Of a stretch of 64,000 bases of DNA, positions 29,210 to 37,916 are shown one piece after another (the first letter of the stretch is position 1; each line of letters begins with the position of its first letter). Under the pieces are notes generated by a model, which made no database searches, had not been told where the DNA came from, and worked only from the letters and a program-made list of their open reading frames with translations. The DNA lies in contig JAEXRD010000148.1 of NCBI GenBank assembly GCA_023438245.1, forward strand, positions 62,001 to 126,000, given 5' to 3'. This stretch comes from Pseudomonadota bacterium. GTDB lineage: Bacteria; Desulfobacterota; Desulfovibrionia; Desulfovibrionales; Desulfovibrionaceae. The translations under genes and the position numbers were made by a program.

Positions 29210-29286
29210 GTGGTGGGTCACCAAGGAATCGAACCTTGAACCTCCGGATTAAGAGTCCGCTGCTCTACCAATTGAGCTAGTGACCC
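29210..29286 (-). tRNA. tRNA-Lys (CUU)
   Basis: The minus strand gives a 77-nt cloverleaf with acceptor GGGTCAC/GTGACCC, anticodon loop CTCTTAA (anticodon CUU), T-arm GGTTCGATTCC, and an encoded CCA. Confidence 0.96.
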
Positions 29287-29320
29287 ACGAAGTGCTCCGC
29301 TCGTTGACGTCGCGAAGAGG

Positions 29321-29349
29321 TGTTTATGTGTCGGGCCCCGGTTTGTCAA
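29321..29349 (-). promoter_or_regulatory. Promoter of tRNA-Lys
   Basis: On the minus strand TTGACA and TAAACA are 17 bases apart, 35 bases before the tRNA 5' end. It overlaps an alternative upstream start of the divergent DsbD-like gene, which argues for the later start. Confidence 0.75.
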
Positions 29350-29376
29350 ACGATTTTTCTCGGGACATGCAAAAAA

Positions 29377-31251
29377 ATGCTGAAGAAAATCTCAACATGC
29401 TTATTTTTCACGATTTATTTGATTTGCTCGCTTTCCGGGAGCCTGTTTGCCCAGCAAAGGCACGAGGACTACCCGCTCACGACACAGTGGAAGCTCTACC
29501 GGCATCCCCTTGAGGGCGGGGGCGCGGGCCTGGTGGCCGTGCTGTTCCTGGAACCGGACAAGGGCTGGTACACCTACACGGACAACCCCGGCGGCATGGC
29601 CAAGCCCACGCGTATCGAGGCGTCCCTGTCCGGGGGCGGCCAGCTTGTGACCGTGTACCCCCCCGGCAAGGCCAAGGACGATGTGGTCAACCCCGGCAGC
29701 ACCGTCAATGCCTTCGAGGGCCGCACGCCCATCCTGTTCCCGCTGCCGGAGGGGGCCAAGGCCCCGCTGGCCGTTGCGGCCAAGGTCGACCTGCTGCTGT
29801 GCACCACGGACAAATGCCTGCCCACGCGCCTGGAGCTGCGCCAGGAGTTCAAGCCCCAGCCCGCGCCCGGCGATGCGGCCAAAGAGCCCTGGTGGCCGCT
29901 GCTGGCCAAGGCGCTGGCGGCGGCGAAGACCCCCAAGGCCCAGGCCGCCCCCGCGCCTGCGGCGGAGCCGGTGGCCGAACCGGTGGCCGAATCGGCAGGC
30001 GCCCCAGCCCCCCAACAGATCGGAGACTGGAGCGGGCTCAAGCCTCGGTATCTCCAGCCCTCGCTGGAGGTCACGGGTCTGGCCAAGGCCGTGTTGCTGG
30101 GCCTGCTGGCGGGCCTGCTGCTGAACTTCATGCCCTGCGCGCTGCCGGTCATCAGTCTCAAGTTGTCCGCCCTGCTGGCCGGTGGGGCGTATGCCAGCGA
30201 ACGAGAGCGCCGGGGCAAGATCCGCGAGCACTTCCTGTTCCTGGCGCTGGGGGCCATGCTCTACTTCCTGCTGCTGGCCGCGCTGTTCAGCCTCACCGGG
30301 CTGGCCTGGGGCCAGATCTTCCAGAAGCCGGAGGTGGTGCTGGGACTCACGCTGCTGGTCTTCGGCCTGAGCCTGTCGCTCCTGGGCCTGTTCAGCCTGC
30401 CGGTCATCGACCTGAAGTTCGACCAGATGACCGCCCGGCCCAGGCTGCAGGCCCTGTTCACGGGCATGCTCACCACGCTCTTGGCCACCCCGTGCAGCGG
30501 GCCGTTCCTGGGCGGCGTGCTGGGCTGGGCCCTGCTCCAGCCCACGGCGATCATCGCCACGGTGCTCACCAGCATCGGCCTGGGCATGGCCACGCCGTAT
30601 CTGGTCATGGTGGCCTTTCCCGGCCTGGCGCGGCATTTCCCCAAGCCCGGCCCCTGGACGGGCCACGTGGAGCGGGCCGTGGCCCTGTTCCTCATGGGCA
30701 CCTGCATCTATCTCTTGAACATCCTGCCCAAGACCATGCTGGTGCCCGCGCTGGTGCTGCTGCTGCTCACGGCGGTGGCCGCCTGGCTGTGGGGCCAGGC
30801 CGGGCCGGGCCTGGACGGCAGGCGCTCCGTGCTGATGAAGGCCGGCGCCGTGCTGCTGGTGGCGATCGGCCTGTACTGGGCGGTGCAGCCCGAGGCCAAG
30901 GCCCCGTGGGAGCGCTACTCCGACGCGACGCTCTCCGCCGCCCTGGGCCGGGACACGGTGGTGGTGGACTTCACCGCCGACTGGTGCCCCACCTGCAAGG
31001 TGCTGGAGCAGACCAACCTCACGCCCTCGCGCCTGAACGGCCTGAAGGACCGCTACGGCGTGCGCCTGCTGCGCGCCGACCTCACCGAGCGCAACCCCGA
31101 GGCCGAGGCCTTGTTGCAATCGCTGGGCAGCAAGAGTATCCCGCTCATTGCCGTGTTCCCCAAGGCCCGCCCGGACAGCCCGCTCGTGCTGCGCGACCTG
31201 TTCACGCCCGAGCAGCTTGAGGAGGCCGTGCGCCAGAGCACGTCCGACTAA
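29377..31251 (+). CDS. DsbD-like thiol:disulfide interchange protein
   Basis: The 624-residue membrane protein has a signal peptide (about 1-25), a periplasmic alpha-like domain (about 30-200), and an Ala/Pro linker. About eight membrane helices follow, bearing the paired redox cysteines in LLNFMPCALPVIS and LLATPCSGPFLGG, and it ends in a thioredoxin domain with DFTADWCPTCK. This is the DsbD/ScsB route carrying electrons from cytoplasmic thioredoxin to periplasmic proteins. The periplasmic domain keeps LLLCTTDKCLPT, its Cys pair. I chose the ATG beginning MLKKIS because it gives a normal signal peptide. Earlier starts add a Cys-rich stretch and overlap the tRNA-Lys promoter. Confidence 0.93.
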   Translation: MLKKISTCLFFTIYLICSLSGSLFAQQRHEDYPLTTQWKLYRHPLEGGGAGLVAVLFLEPDKGWYTYTDNPGGMAKPTRIEASLSGGGQLVTVYPPGKAKDDVVNPGSTVNAFEGRTPILFPLPEGAKAPLAVAAKVDLLLCTTDKCLPTRLELRQEFKPQPAPGDAAKEPWWPLLAKALAAAKTPKAQAAPAPAAEPVAEPVAESAGAPAPQQIGDWSGLKPRYLQPSLEVTGLAKAVLLGLLAGLLLNFMPCALPVISLKLSALLAGGAYASERERRGKIREHFLFLALGAMLYFLLLAALFSLTGLAWGQIFQKPEVVLGLTLLVFGLSLSLLGLFSLPVIDLKFDQMTARPRLQALFTGMLTTLLATPCSGPFLGGVLGWALLQPTAIIATVLTSIGLGMATPYLVMVAFPGLARHFPKPGPWTGHVERAVALFLMGTCIYLLNILPKTMLVPALVLLLLTAVAAWLWGQAGPGLDGRRSVLMKAGAVLLVAIGLYWAVQPEAKAPWERYSDATLSAALGRDTVVVDFTADWCPTCKVLEQTNLTPSRLNGLKDRYGVRLLRADLTERNPEAEALLQSLGSKSIPLIAVFPKARPDSPLVLRDLFTPEQLEEAVRQSTSD

Positions 31252-31277
31252 TCCCATATCGAATGGAGGAGCCGCCC

Positions 31278-32465
31278 ATGCTCTCGTTCACCTTCCACAT
31301 GCCCACAGCCCTCGTGTTCGGCCCCGGCAAGCTCGACGACCTGGAAAAGACGCCCCTGCTGCCCGCGGGCAAGAAGGCCATGATCCTGGTGGGCCAGAGC
31401 GGCAACGTGGTGCGGCAGGGCTACCTAGACCGCGTGCTGGGCCTGCTCTCCGCGCGCGGCGTGGCCTGCACGGTGTTCGACTCCGTGCGCGCCAACCCCC
31501 GCGCCGAGGACGTGGACATTGCGGCGGCCAAGGCCCGCGACATGGGCGTGGAGTTCCTGGTGGGCCTGGGCGGCGGCAGCGTCATCGACACGGCCAAGTG
31601 CGTGGCCCTGGCCGCGGCCAACGAGGGCCCGTTCTGGATCAGCATCCAGTCCGGCGCGTGGGACGGCGCAAAAGCCCTTCCCATTGTCGCCATTCCCACC
31701 ACCGCCGGTACCGGCACCGAGACCAACCGCGTGGCCGTGGCCTGCGGTCCGGAGGGCAAGCGCGGCTTCGTGCATCCCGGCTTCGCCCCGGCCCTGGCCA
31801 TCGTGGACCCGCAGCTCTCCTCCTCCTGCCCGCCCCGGCTCACGGCGCTCACCGGCATGGACGCCTTCTTCCACGCCGTGGAGTGCTTCCTGTCCAGGGT
31901 GCACCAGCCCATGACCGACATGCTCTGCCTGGAGGCCGTGAGCCTCATCGCGCGGTTTTTGCCCACGGCGGTGGAGGACGGCAGCGACCTCAACGCGCGC
32001 ACGGCCATGGCCTGGGCCAGCACTGCGGCGGGCATGTGCCTGACCATCTCCTCGCCCATTTCCCAGCACTCGCTGGAATATTCCTTCAGCGGCTCCAACC
32101 CGGACTCGCCCCACGGCGGCGGGCTGGTGGTGCTCTCGCGGCCCTACTTCGCCCGGCTGGCCCAGCTGGCGGAAAACGACGAGGAAACCTACGAGCGGCT
32201 GCTGAACCTGGCCGTGGCCATGGGCTTCGGGCTGGAGGAGGACGCCGAGGAGCACCCCTTCCTCACGGCGCTGGAGGCGCTCATCGAGGCCTCCGGGCTG
32301 GGCGACCTGCACCCGGAGGAGTTGGGCTTCAGCGAGGACCAGGTGGAGGAGTTCACCCAGGCGGCGCTGGCGCTGGTGAACACCCGGGGCTTTGTGAACA
32401 CGCCCGCGGCCATGACCGCCGACGACCTGCGCGAGATCTACCAGGCGGCCTTCGACAGGCGGTAA
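31278..32465 (+). CDS. Iron-containing alcohol dehydrogenase
   Basis: The 395-residue protein belongs to the group III Fe-ADH family. The nucleotide-binding GLGGGSVIDTAK lies near residue 95. The metal-site segments are DPQLSSSCPPRLTALTGMDA then FFHAVECFLS, with further His residues in SQHSLEYSFSGSNPDSPHGG. Relatives reduce aldehydes with NAD(P)H or oxidise alcohols; the real substrate is not predictable. GGAGG precedes the ATG by seven bases. It lies 26 bases after the DsbD-like gene and converges on miaA with a three-base gap. Confidence 0.93.
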   Translation: MLSFTFHMPTALVFGPGKLDDLEKTPLLPAGKKAMILVGQSGNVVRQGYLDRVLGLLSARGVACTVFDSVRANPRAEDVDIAAAKARDMGVEFLVGLGGGSVIDTAKCVALAAANEGPFWISIQSGAWDGAKALPIVAIPTTAGTGTETNRVAVACGPEGKRGFVHPGFAPALAIVDPQLSSSCPPRLTALTGMDAFFHAVECFLSRVHQPMTDMLCLEAVSLIARFLPTAVEDGSDLNARTAMAWASTAAGMCLTISSPISQHSLEYSFSGSNPDSPHGGGLVVLSRPYFARLAQLAENDEETYERLLNLAVAMGFGLEEDAEEHPFLTALEALIEASGLGDLHPEELGFSEDQVEEFTQAALALVNTRGFVNTPAAMTADDLREIYQAAFDRR

Positions 32466-32468
32466 GGT

Positions 32469-33392
32469 TTAGGTTCGCTCCCACCAGGCGCGCACCAGCT
32501 CCGGCAGGCGGGCCAGGCCCTCCACGCGCAGCCAGCGCACCTCCGGCTCCTTGGCGAACCAGGTGAGCTGGCGCTTGGCGTAGGCGCGCGTGTTGCGGTA
32601 CCAAAGGTCGCAGGCCTCCTCCAGCGTGGCCTCGCCCAGGATGTGGGCCAGGAGCTCCTTGCAGCCGATGCCGCTGTACCCCGGTGCCTCGCGGTCCGGG
32701 CAGGCCTCCCAGGCGTTGCGCACCTCGGCCAGCGCCCCGCGCTGAAGCATCACGCCGATGCGGGCCTTGAGCCTGGGCTCCAGCTCGCGCAGGGTGGTGG
32801 AAATGCCGACCTTGCACAGCTCCACGCCCTCGTCGCCCTGGCGCTGCTCCTCGAACCAGGCCGAGAGCGGCTTGCCGGTGCCCAGGAGCACCTCCAGGGC
32901 CCGGGCGATGCGCTGGGTGTCGTTGGGATGCAGGCGCGCGGCGGTCACGGCGTCGCCCTTGGCCAGGTCGGCGTGCAGGGCCTGCGGGCCCTCCTTGCCC
33001 ATGCGCTCCAGCACCCAGGCGCGCACCTCCGGCGGAATGGGCGGAATCTCCGCCAGCCCGCGCTCCAGCGCGCGCACGTACAGCCCCGTGCCGCCCACCA
33101 GCACCGGAACCCGGCCCTCCTCCGTGGCTTTCGAGATCTCAGCCCGCGCCAGTTCGGCGAAGCGGGCGGCGGTCATGGGCTCGGCGGTGGGCACGAAGCC
33201 GTACAGCCGGTGCGGGCAGACGTCCTGCTCGTGGGCCTCGGGCTGGGCGGTGACGATGGGGAAATCGCGGTAGACCTGGCGCGAGTCGTAGTTGATGACC
33301 GCCACGGGCATGGCCCCGGCCAGGGCCAGGGCCCCCTCGGTCTTGCCGGAGCCCGTGGGCCCCAGGATGCACACCGCGCGCAGGCCGGACAT
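32469..33392 (-). CDS. miaA: tRNA dimethylallyltransferase
   Basis: The 307-residue enzyme adds a dimethylallyl group to A37 of UNN-decoding tRNAs. Walker A is [10 protein letters not shown] at residues 8-17, followed by NYDSRQVYRDFPIVTAQP and VLVGGTGLYVRAL, then RLHPNDTQRIARALEV, all MiaA signatures. The start was placed at the ATG of MSGLRAV; a longer frame runs back into coaD without homology. The gap to coaD is five bases, so miaA-coaD-rsmD is an operon. Confidence 0.96.
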   Translation of the reverse strand: MSGLRAVCILGPTGSGKTEGALALAGAMPVAVINYDSRQVYRDFPIVTAQPEAHEQDVCPHRLYGFVPTAEPMTAARFAELARAEISKATEEGRVPVLVGGTGLYVRALERGLAEIPPIPPEVRAWVLERMGKEGPQALHADLAKGDAVTAARLHPNDTQRIARALEVLLGTGKPLSAWFEEQRQGDEGVELCKVGISTTLRELEPRLKARIGVMLQRGALAEVRNAWEACPDREAPGYSGIGCKELLAHILGEATLEEACDLWYRNTRAYAKRQLTWFAKEPEVRWLRVEGLARLPELVRAWWERT

Positions 33393-33397
33393 GGGGA

Positions 33398-33907
33398 TCA
33401 GCAGCCCCCGCCGGTCTCGGCGTGCTTCTGCACGAGCCGCTGGTACACGGCCTCGGGCACCAGCCCGCGCACGTTGCCGCCGCGCAGCGCCACCTCCTTC
33501 ACGATGGTGGAACTCAGGTACATCCACTTGTAGTCGGTCATGAGGAACACGGTCTGCACCTCTCGGGACAGGCGGCGGTTCATCAGCGCCATCTGGAACT
33601 CGTACTCGAAGTCGGACACCGCGCGCAGCCCGCGCAGGATGGCCCCGGCCCCCCGGTGCACCACGTAGTCCACCAGCAGGCCGTCGAAGGGCTCCACCAG
33701 GATGCGCGGCTCGCCGGAGAAGGCCTCCTGGGCCATGGCCACGCGCTCCTCCAGCGCAAAGCAGGTCTTCTTGGGCGTGCTCTTGGCCACGGCCAGCACC
33801 ACGGTGTCGAAGATCTTGAGCCCGCGCTTGATGAGGCTCATGTGGCCGTAGGTCAGGGGATCGAAGGTGCCGGGATAGATGGCGAGCCTTGGGTCGAGTT
33901 CAGCCAC
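33398..33907 (-). CDS. coaD: Phosphopantetheine adenylyltransferase
   Basis: The 169-residue nucleotidyltransferase carries AIYPGTFDPLTYGHMSLI (the TxGH motif, residues about 9-26), AVAKSTPKK, and the C-terminal YLSSTIVKEVALRGG, the ISSTxxR-like segment. It makes dephospho-CoA from 4'-phosphopantetheine and ATP. The start is a GTG with GAGGA nearby; it overlaps the end of rsmD by 55 bases, so a later start is possible but would trim into the conserved strand. Confidence 0.95.
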   Translation of the reverse strand: MAELDPRLAIYPGTFDPLTYGHMSLIKRGLKIFDTVVLAVAKSTPKKTCFALEERVAMAQEAFSGEPRILVEPFDGLLVDYVVHRGAGAILRGLRAVSDFEYEFQMALMNRRLSREVQTVFLMTDYKWMYLSSTIVKEVALRGGNVRGLVPEAVYQRLVQKHAETGGGC

Positions 33908-34449
33908 AGCAGTATCCTCGTCTGCCCGTAGAGCCTTTCGGCCTGCGGGATGAGTTGGGAGGGGGGCTCCCCCACTTCGGCCCGCGCCTCCACCTCGGCC
34001 ACCACGAAGGCCTCGGGGGCGATCCAGCCGCGTTCCAGCGCCTTGGCCAGGGCCGGGGGCAGCAGATCCTTCCCATAGGGCGGGTCGATGAAGATCAGAT
34101 CATACGCCACATCCGGCGTTTTGTTCAAGAGCTGGAACAGATCGCCGGAGAGCACGCGCGCCCGCTCCGGCCCCAGGCCCAGCTCGGAGAGCGTGCGCTT
34201 GATGCAGGCCACGGCGCGGGGGTTCTTCTCCACCAGGCAGGCGTGCGGCGCGCCGCGGCTCAAGCTCTCCACCGCCAGGCTGCCGCTGCCCGCGAACAGG
34301 TCCAGCACGCGGGTATCGGGCCAGTGCACCCCGCGCGCCTCCAGCATGGAGAAAAGGGCCTGGCGCACCTTGGCCGTGGCCGGACGATAGCCCGGCCCCT
34401 CCACGGTGCGGATCTCCCGGCCTCCGAATTCCCCTGCGATGACGCGCAT
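33853..34449 (-). CDS. rsmD: 16S rRNA m2G966 methyltransferase RsmD
   Basis: The 198-residue protein begins MRVIAGEFGGREI, followed by RPATAKVRQALFSML, the SAM motif LDLFAGSGSLAVESLSRGA, and the catalytic FIDPPYGKDL. It methylates G966 of 16S rRNA. Its last ~18 residues (TQGSPSIPAPSIP) lie inside the overlap with coaD and are proline-rich, suggesting the true coding need ends earlier and the overlap is tolerated. rsmD next to coaD is a common arrangement. Confidence 0.95.
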   Translation of the reverse strand: MRVIAGEFGGREIRTVEGPGYRPATAKVRQALFSMLEARGVHWPDTRVLDLFAGSGSLAVESLSRGAPHACLVEKNPRAVACIKRTLSELGLGPERARVLSGDLFQLLNKTPDVAYDLIFIDPPYGKDLLPPALAKALERGWIAPEAFVVAEVEARAEVGEPPSQLIPQAERLYGQTRILLWLNSTQGSPSIPAPSIP

Positions 34450-34458
34450 ACCTCGCTC

Positions 34459-36162
34459 CTACAGCTCGCTGATGAGCTCCACCATGCGCCGGTTCAGGTC
34501 CAGGAAGCGGTCGCGCAGCTCGGTCTGGGCCACCCAGGGCCTGTCCTTGGCCCGCTCCATGCGCTTGTGGAACTCGGCCACCAGGTTCTTGGAGTCGGCC
34601 ATGAGGAAGTCCCAGTCGATGCGCGGCTCGGCGCGGGTCTCGTCCAGCACGGGCACCATGTCCTTGCCGGGCTTGAGCGTCAGCTCCTCCAGGTACTGCG
34701 GCACGTGCACGGAAAGGCCCAACTGGTCGTGGATGAGCCCGGAGAGCGTGGTGAGCGCCTTTTCCTCGCCGTGGATGAGGATGACCTGGGTCTGCTTGCC
34801 GTCGAAGCTCTTCAGCCAGGTCAGGATCTCCTCCTGCCCGGCGTGGGCGGAGAAGCCGCCGATGGTGAAGATCCTGGCGGCGATGGCGATCTCCTCGCCG
34901 AAGATGGTGATGCTCTTGGCGCCGTCCACGATCTTGCGGCCCGGCGTGCCCACGCCCTGGTAGCCGCAGAACACCACGGACGCGCCCTTGCGCCAGAGGT
35001 TGTGGCGCAGGTGGTGGCGGATGCGCCCGGCGTTGGCCATGCCGCTGGCCGAGATGATGATGGCCGGGCCGGTAAGGGCATTGAGCGCGCGCGATTCCTC
35101 GGTGCTCTGGCTGAAGCGCAGGTTGGGCAGGGAGAGCGGGTTCTTCCCGGCCTTCAGCAGGGCCTGGGCGTCGTCGTCGAAATACTGCTGGTGCTTGCGG
35201 AAGATCTCCGTGGCCTGGATGGCCAGCGGGCTGTCCAGGTACACGGGCATGTCCGCGGGCAGCTTGCCCTCCTGCGAGAGCAGGAACAGCGTGTACAGGA
35301 TCTGCTGGGTGCGCTCCACGGCGAAGGCCGGGATGATGACCTTCTCGCGCTTTCCGTAGCTGTAGGCGATGGCCTCGGCCAGTTCGCCGCGGCTGGACTC
35401 GGTGCTCTTGTGGTTGCGGTCGCCGTAGGTGGACTCCAGCAGCACGTAGTCCGCGCTGCCGCCGGTGCTGGGGTCGCGCACGATGAGCTGGTCGGGCCTG
35501 CCCAGGTCGCCGGAGAACACCATCTTGGTGGGCTTGCCGTCCTCCACGCAGGTGATCTCCAGGAAGGCCGACCCCAGGATGTGCCCGGCGTCGCGGTAGG
35601 TCACGCGGATGCCCGGCGCGGGCTCGAAGGTGGTGTCGTAGTCCACCTTGTGGATGAGCGGGAAGGTGGCCAGGGCGTCCTGGGTGGTGTACAGCGGCTG
35701 GGCCTGCATGTCGGCGCGGCGCTCCACCAGCGGGAAGGCGGTCTTGGCCTGGCCCTTGCCGCGGCGCTCGCCCGTGGTCTGGGGCGGGGGCGGCGGGGCC
35801 TGGAACTTGCCCTTGCGCAGGCCGCGGCGCTGGCGCTGCTCGGCCTCCATCTCCTGGATGTGGGCGCTGTCGAGCAGCAGGATCTGCATCAGGTCGCTGG
35901 TGGGCGGGGTGGCGTAGATGCGCCCCGAAAAGCCCGCGCCCACAAGCCGGGGCAGAAGCCCGATGTGGTCGATGTGCGCGTGGGTGACGAGCACGAAATC
36001 TATGGTCTCGGGGCTGTAGTTGTCCATGCGCAGGTTGCGCTTCTCGATCTCGGCATTGCCCTGGTGCATGCCGCAATCCACGGCGAAGCGGGCGCCCCCG
36101 GCCTCCAGGATGTAGCACGATCCCGTGACGGCCTGGGCCGCGCCCAGAAAGCTGATCTTCAT
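34459..36162 (-). CDS. MBL-fold RNA metallohydrolase (beta-CASP/CPSF type)
   Basis: The 567-residue protein has a metallo-beta-lactamase core with VTHAHIDHIGLLPRLV (HxHxDH), AGHILGSAFLE, and VFSGDLGRPD. It then has a beta-CASP domain and RMK-like C-terminal motifs (YQGVGTPGRKIVDG, GGFSAHAGQEE, IHGEEKALTTLS). This layout matches bacterial CPSF73/YsmG-like exonucleases or endonucleases of mRNA. A Pro/Lys-rich insertion around residues 115-135 (FQAPPPPPQTTGERRGKGQA) is unusual for the family. It is the first gene before rsmD-coaD-miaA. Confidence 0.9.
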   Translation of the reverse strand: MKISFLGAAQAVTGSCYILEAGGARFAVDCGMHQGNAEIEKRNLRMDNYSPETIDFVLVTHAHIDHIGLLPRLVGAGFSGRIYATPPTSDLMQILLLDSAHIQEMEAEQRQRRGLRKGKFQAPPPPPQTTGERRGKGQAKTAFPLVERRADMQAQPLYTTQDALATFPLIHKVDYDTTFEPAPGIRVTYRDAGHILGSAFLEITCVEDGKPTKMVFSGDLGRPDQLIVRDPSTGGSADYVLLESTYGDRNHKSTESSRGELAEAIAYSYGKREKVIIPAFAVERTQQILYTLFLLSQEGKLPADMPVYLDSPLAIQATEIFRKHQQYFDDDAQALLKAGKNPLSLPNLRFSQSTEESRALNALTGPAIIISASGMANAGRIRHHLRHNLWRKGASVVFCGYQGVGTPGRKIVDGAKSITIFGEEIAIAARIFTIGGFSAHAGQEEILTWLKSFDGKQTQVILIHGEEKALTTLSGLIHDQLGLSVHVPQYLEELTLKPGKDMVPVLDETRAEPRIDWDFLMADSKNLVAEFHKRMERAKDRPWVAQTELRDRFLDLNRRMVELISEL

Positions 36163-36336
36163 GGACACCTCATTGACGGTGGTTGGCGGGAGGCAACGAA
36201 AAAATCCTCGCCGTCCGGTCGCTTCCAGTCGCCGTCCTTTCCGTGTACAAGGGTTGCGGCGCGCGCCCCGGCAAGAAGTCCCCTCTACCCTCGAATCACG
36301 CCGGGCCGCAACCACTTTCACCACCAGGAGACGCCA

Positions 36337-36993
36337 ATGCCCGCATCCAAGCAGTACCTCATCGACGACCTCTCCATGCAGGAGTCCTGGCGCCTGTTCA
36401 AGATCCTCTCCGAGATCGTGGACGGCTTCGAAACCCTGAACGACATCGGCCCGGCGGTTTCGGTGTTCGGCTCCGCCCGCGTGGGGCCCGAGGAGGCCTG
36501 GTACAAGAAGACCGAGGAGCTCTCGCGCCTGCTGGTGGAGGGCGGCTTCACGGTCATCACCGGCGGCGGCCCGGGCCTCATGGAGGCCGGGAACAAGGGC
36601 GCGTTCGAGGCCGGTGGCAGCTCCGTGGGCCTGCACATCCACCTGCCGCTGGAGCAGAAGAACAACCAGTTCCTGACCACCCGCTGCGACTTCCGCTATT
36701 TCTTCGTGCGCAAGCTCATGTTCATCAAGTACGCCATGGCCTACATCGCCATGCCCGGCGGCTTCGGCACGCTGGACGAGCTCTCCGAGGCCCTCGTGCT
36801 CATCCAGACCAAGCGCATCAAGAAGTTCCCCATCGTGCTCATGGGCAAGGACTTCTGGGCCGGGCTGGTGGACTGGTTCAAGGCCCGGCTGGTCACCGAC
36901 GGCTACTGCAATCCCAAGGACCTGGACCTGTTCCTGGTCACGGACTCCTGCGAGGAGGCCGTGGAGCACATCCGCAGGCACGTGATCATCTGA
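36337..36993 (+). CDS. LOG family protein (TIGR00730 type)
   Basis: The 218-residue protein has the lysine-decarboxylase-like Rossmann motifs of the LOG family: GGGPGLMEAGNKGAFEAGG (about 71-90) and MPGGFGTLDELSEALV (about 137-152). Characterised members are cytokinin/nucleotide 5'-monophosphate phosphoribohydrolases, not decarboxylases. CCAGGAG precedes the ATG. Its stop overlaps the next start (TGATG). Confidence 0.92.
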   Translation: MPASKQYLIDDLSMQESWRLFKILSEIVDGFETLNDIGPAVSVFGSARVGPEEAWYKKTEELSRLLVEGGFTVITGGGPGLMEAGNKGAFEAGGSSVGLHIHLPLEQKNNQFLTTRCDFRYFFVRKLMFIKYAMAYIAMPGGFGTLDELSEALVLIQTKRIKKFPIVLMGKDFWAGLVDWFKARLVTDGYCNPKDLDLFLVTDSCEEAVEHIRRHVII

Positions 36994-37916
36994 TGAACGC
37001 TCCCGTCCAGCTGGCGCGCACCTTCGACGACAGGCGCGCCCTGCTCTTCGGCCTGGGCACGGTGCTCATCTGGAGCACCGTGGCCTCGGCCTTCAAGATC
37101 GCGCTGCGCCACCTGGACCACCTGCAGCTCCTGCTCGTGGCCGATGTCGTCTCCGTGCTGACGCTGGGCGCCATCCTGGCCGTTCAGGGCAAGCTCGGCC
37201 TGCTGCGCACCCTCACCAGGGGCGAGCTCCTGCGCAACGCGGCGCTGGGCGCGCTCAACCCCTTCCTGTACTACCTCATCCTGTTCAAGGCCTACGCCCT
37301 GCTGCCCGCACAAGTCGCCCAGCCGCTCAACTACACCTGGGCCATCACGCTTTCGCTCCTGTCCGTGCCGCTCCTGGGCCAGAAGCTCACCCGCCGGGAC
37401 CTCGCCGCCATCTGCGTCAGCTACCTGGGCGTGGTGGCGCTCTCGGCCCAGGGCGACCCGGCGGCGCTGTTGCGGCTGGAGTTCGGCAGTCCGCTCGGGG
37501 TGGGGCTGGCGCTGGTCAGCACGCTGGTCTGGGCGCTGTACTGGATCGGCAACACGCGCATCGCCACGGACCCGGTGCTGGCGCTGTTCCTCAACTTCTG
37601 CGCCGCGCTGCCGCTGATCCTGGGGGCCACGCTCACGTTCTCGGAGCTGCCGCCGCTGACGCTTCCCGGGCTGTTGCCCGGCCTGCTGGCAGGCGCCTAC
37701 GTGGGGGTGTTCGAGATGGGCGTGAGCTTCGTGCTCTGGCTCTCGGCCATGCGGCTGACCAGCAGCACAGCGCGCATCGGCAACCTCATCTTCCTGTCGC
37801 CCTTCCTGTCGCTGGTGCTCATCCACCTCATCCTGGGCGAGACCATCCACGCCACCACGCTAGGCGGGCTGGCGCTGATTCTGGGCGGGAATCTGCTGCA
37901 GAAGCGCCGGGGCTAG
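36993..37916 (+). CDS. EamA/DMT-family transporter
   Basis: The 307-residue protein has about ten hydrophobic helices in two EamA repeats (first half from LLFGLGTVLIWSTVASAFKI, second from LALVSTLVWALYWIGNTRIA). Such carriers export or exchange amino acids or metabolites; the substrate is not predictable. The start overlaps the LOG gene stop (TGATG), so the genes are co-translated. The stop shares CTAG with the opposing rhodanese gene. Confidence 0.92.
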   Translation: MNAPVQLARTFDDRRALLFGLGTVLIWSTVASAFKIALRHLDHLQLLLVADVVSVLTLGAILAVQGKLGLLRTLTRGELLRNAALGALNPFLYYLILFKAYALLPAQVAQPLNYTWAITLSLLSVPLLGQKLTRRDLAAICVSYLGVVALSAQGDPAALLRLEFGSPLGVGLALVSTLVWALYWIGNTRIATDPVLALFLNFCAALPLILGATLTFSELPPLTLPGLLPGLLAGAYVGVFEMGVSFVLWLSAMRLTSSTARIGNLIFLSPFLSLVLIHLILGETIHATTLGGLALILGGNLLQKRRG

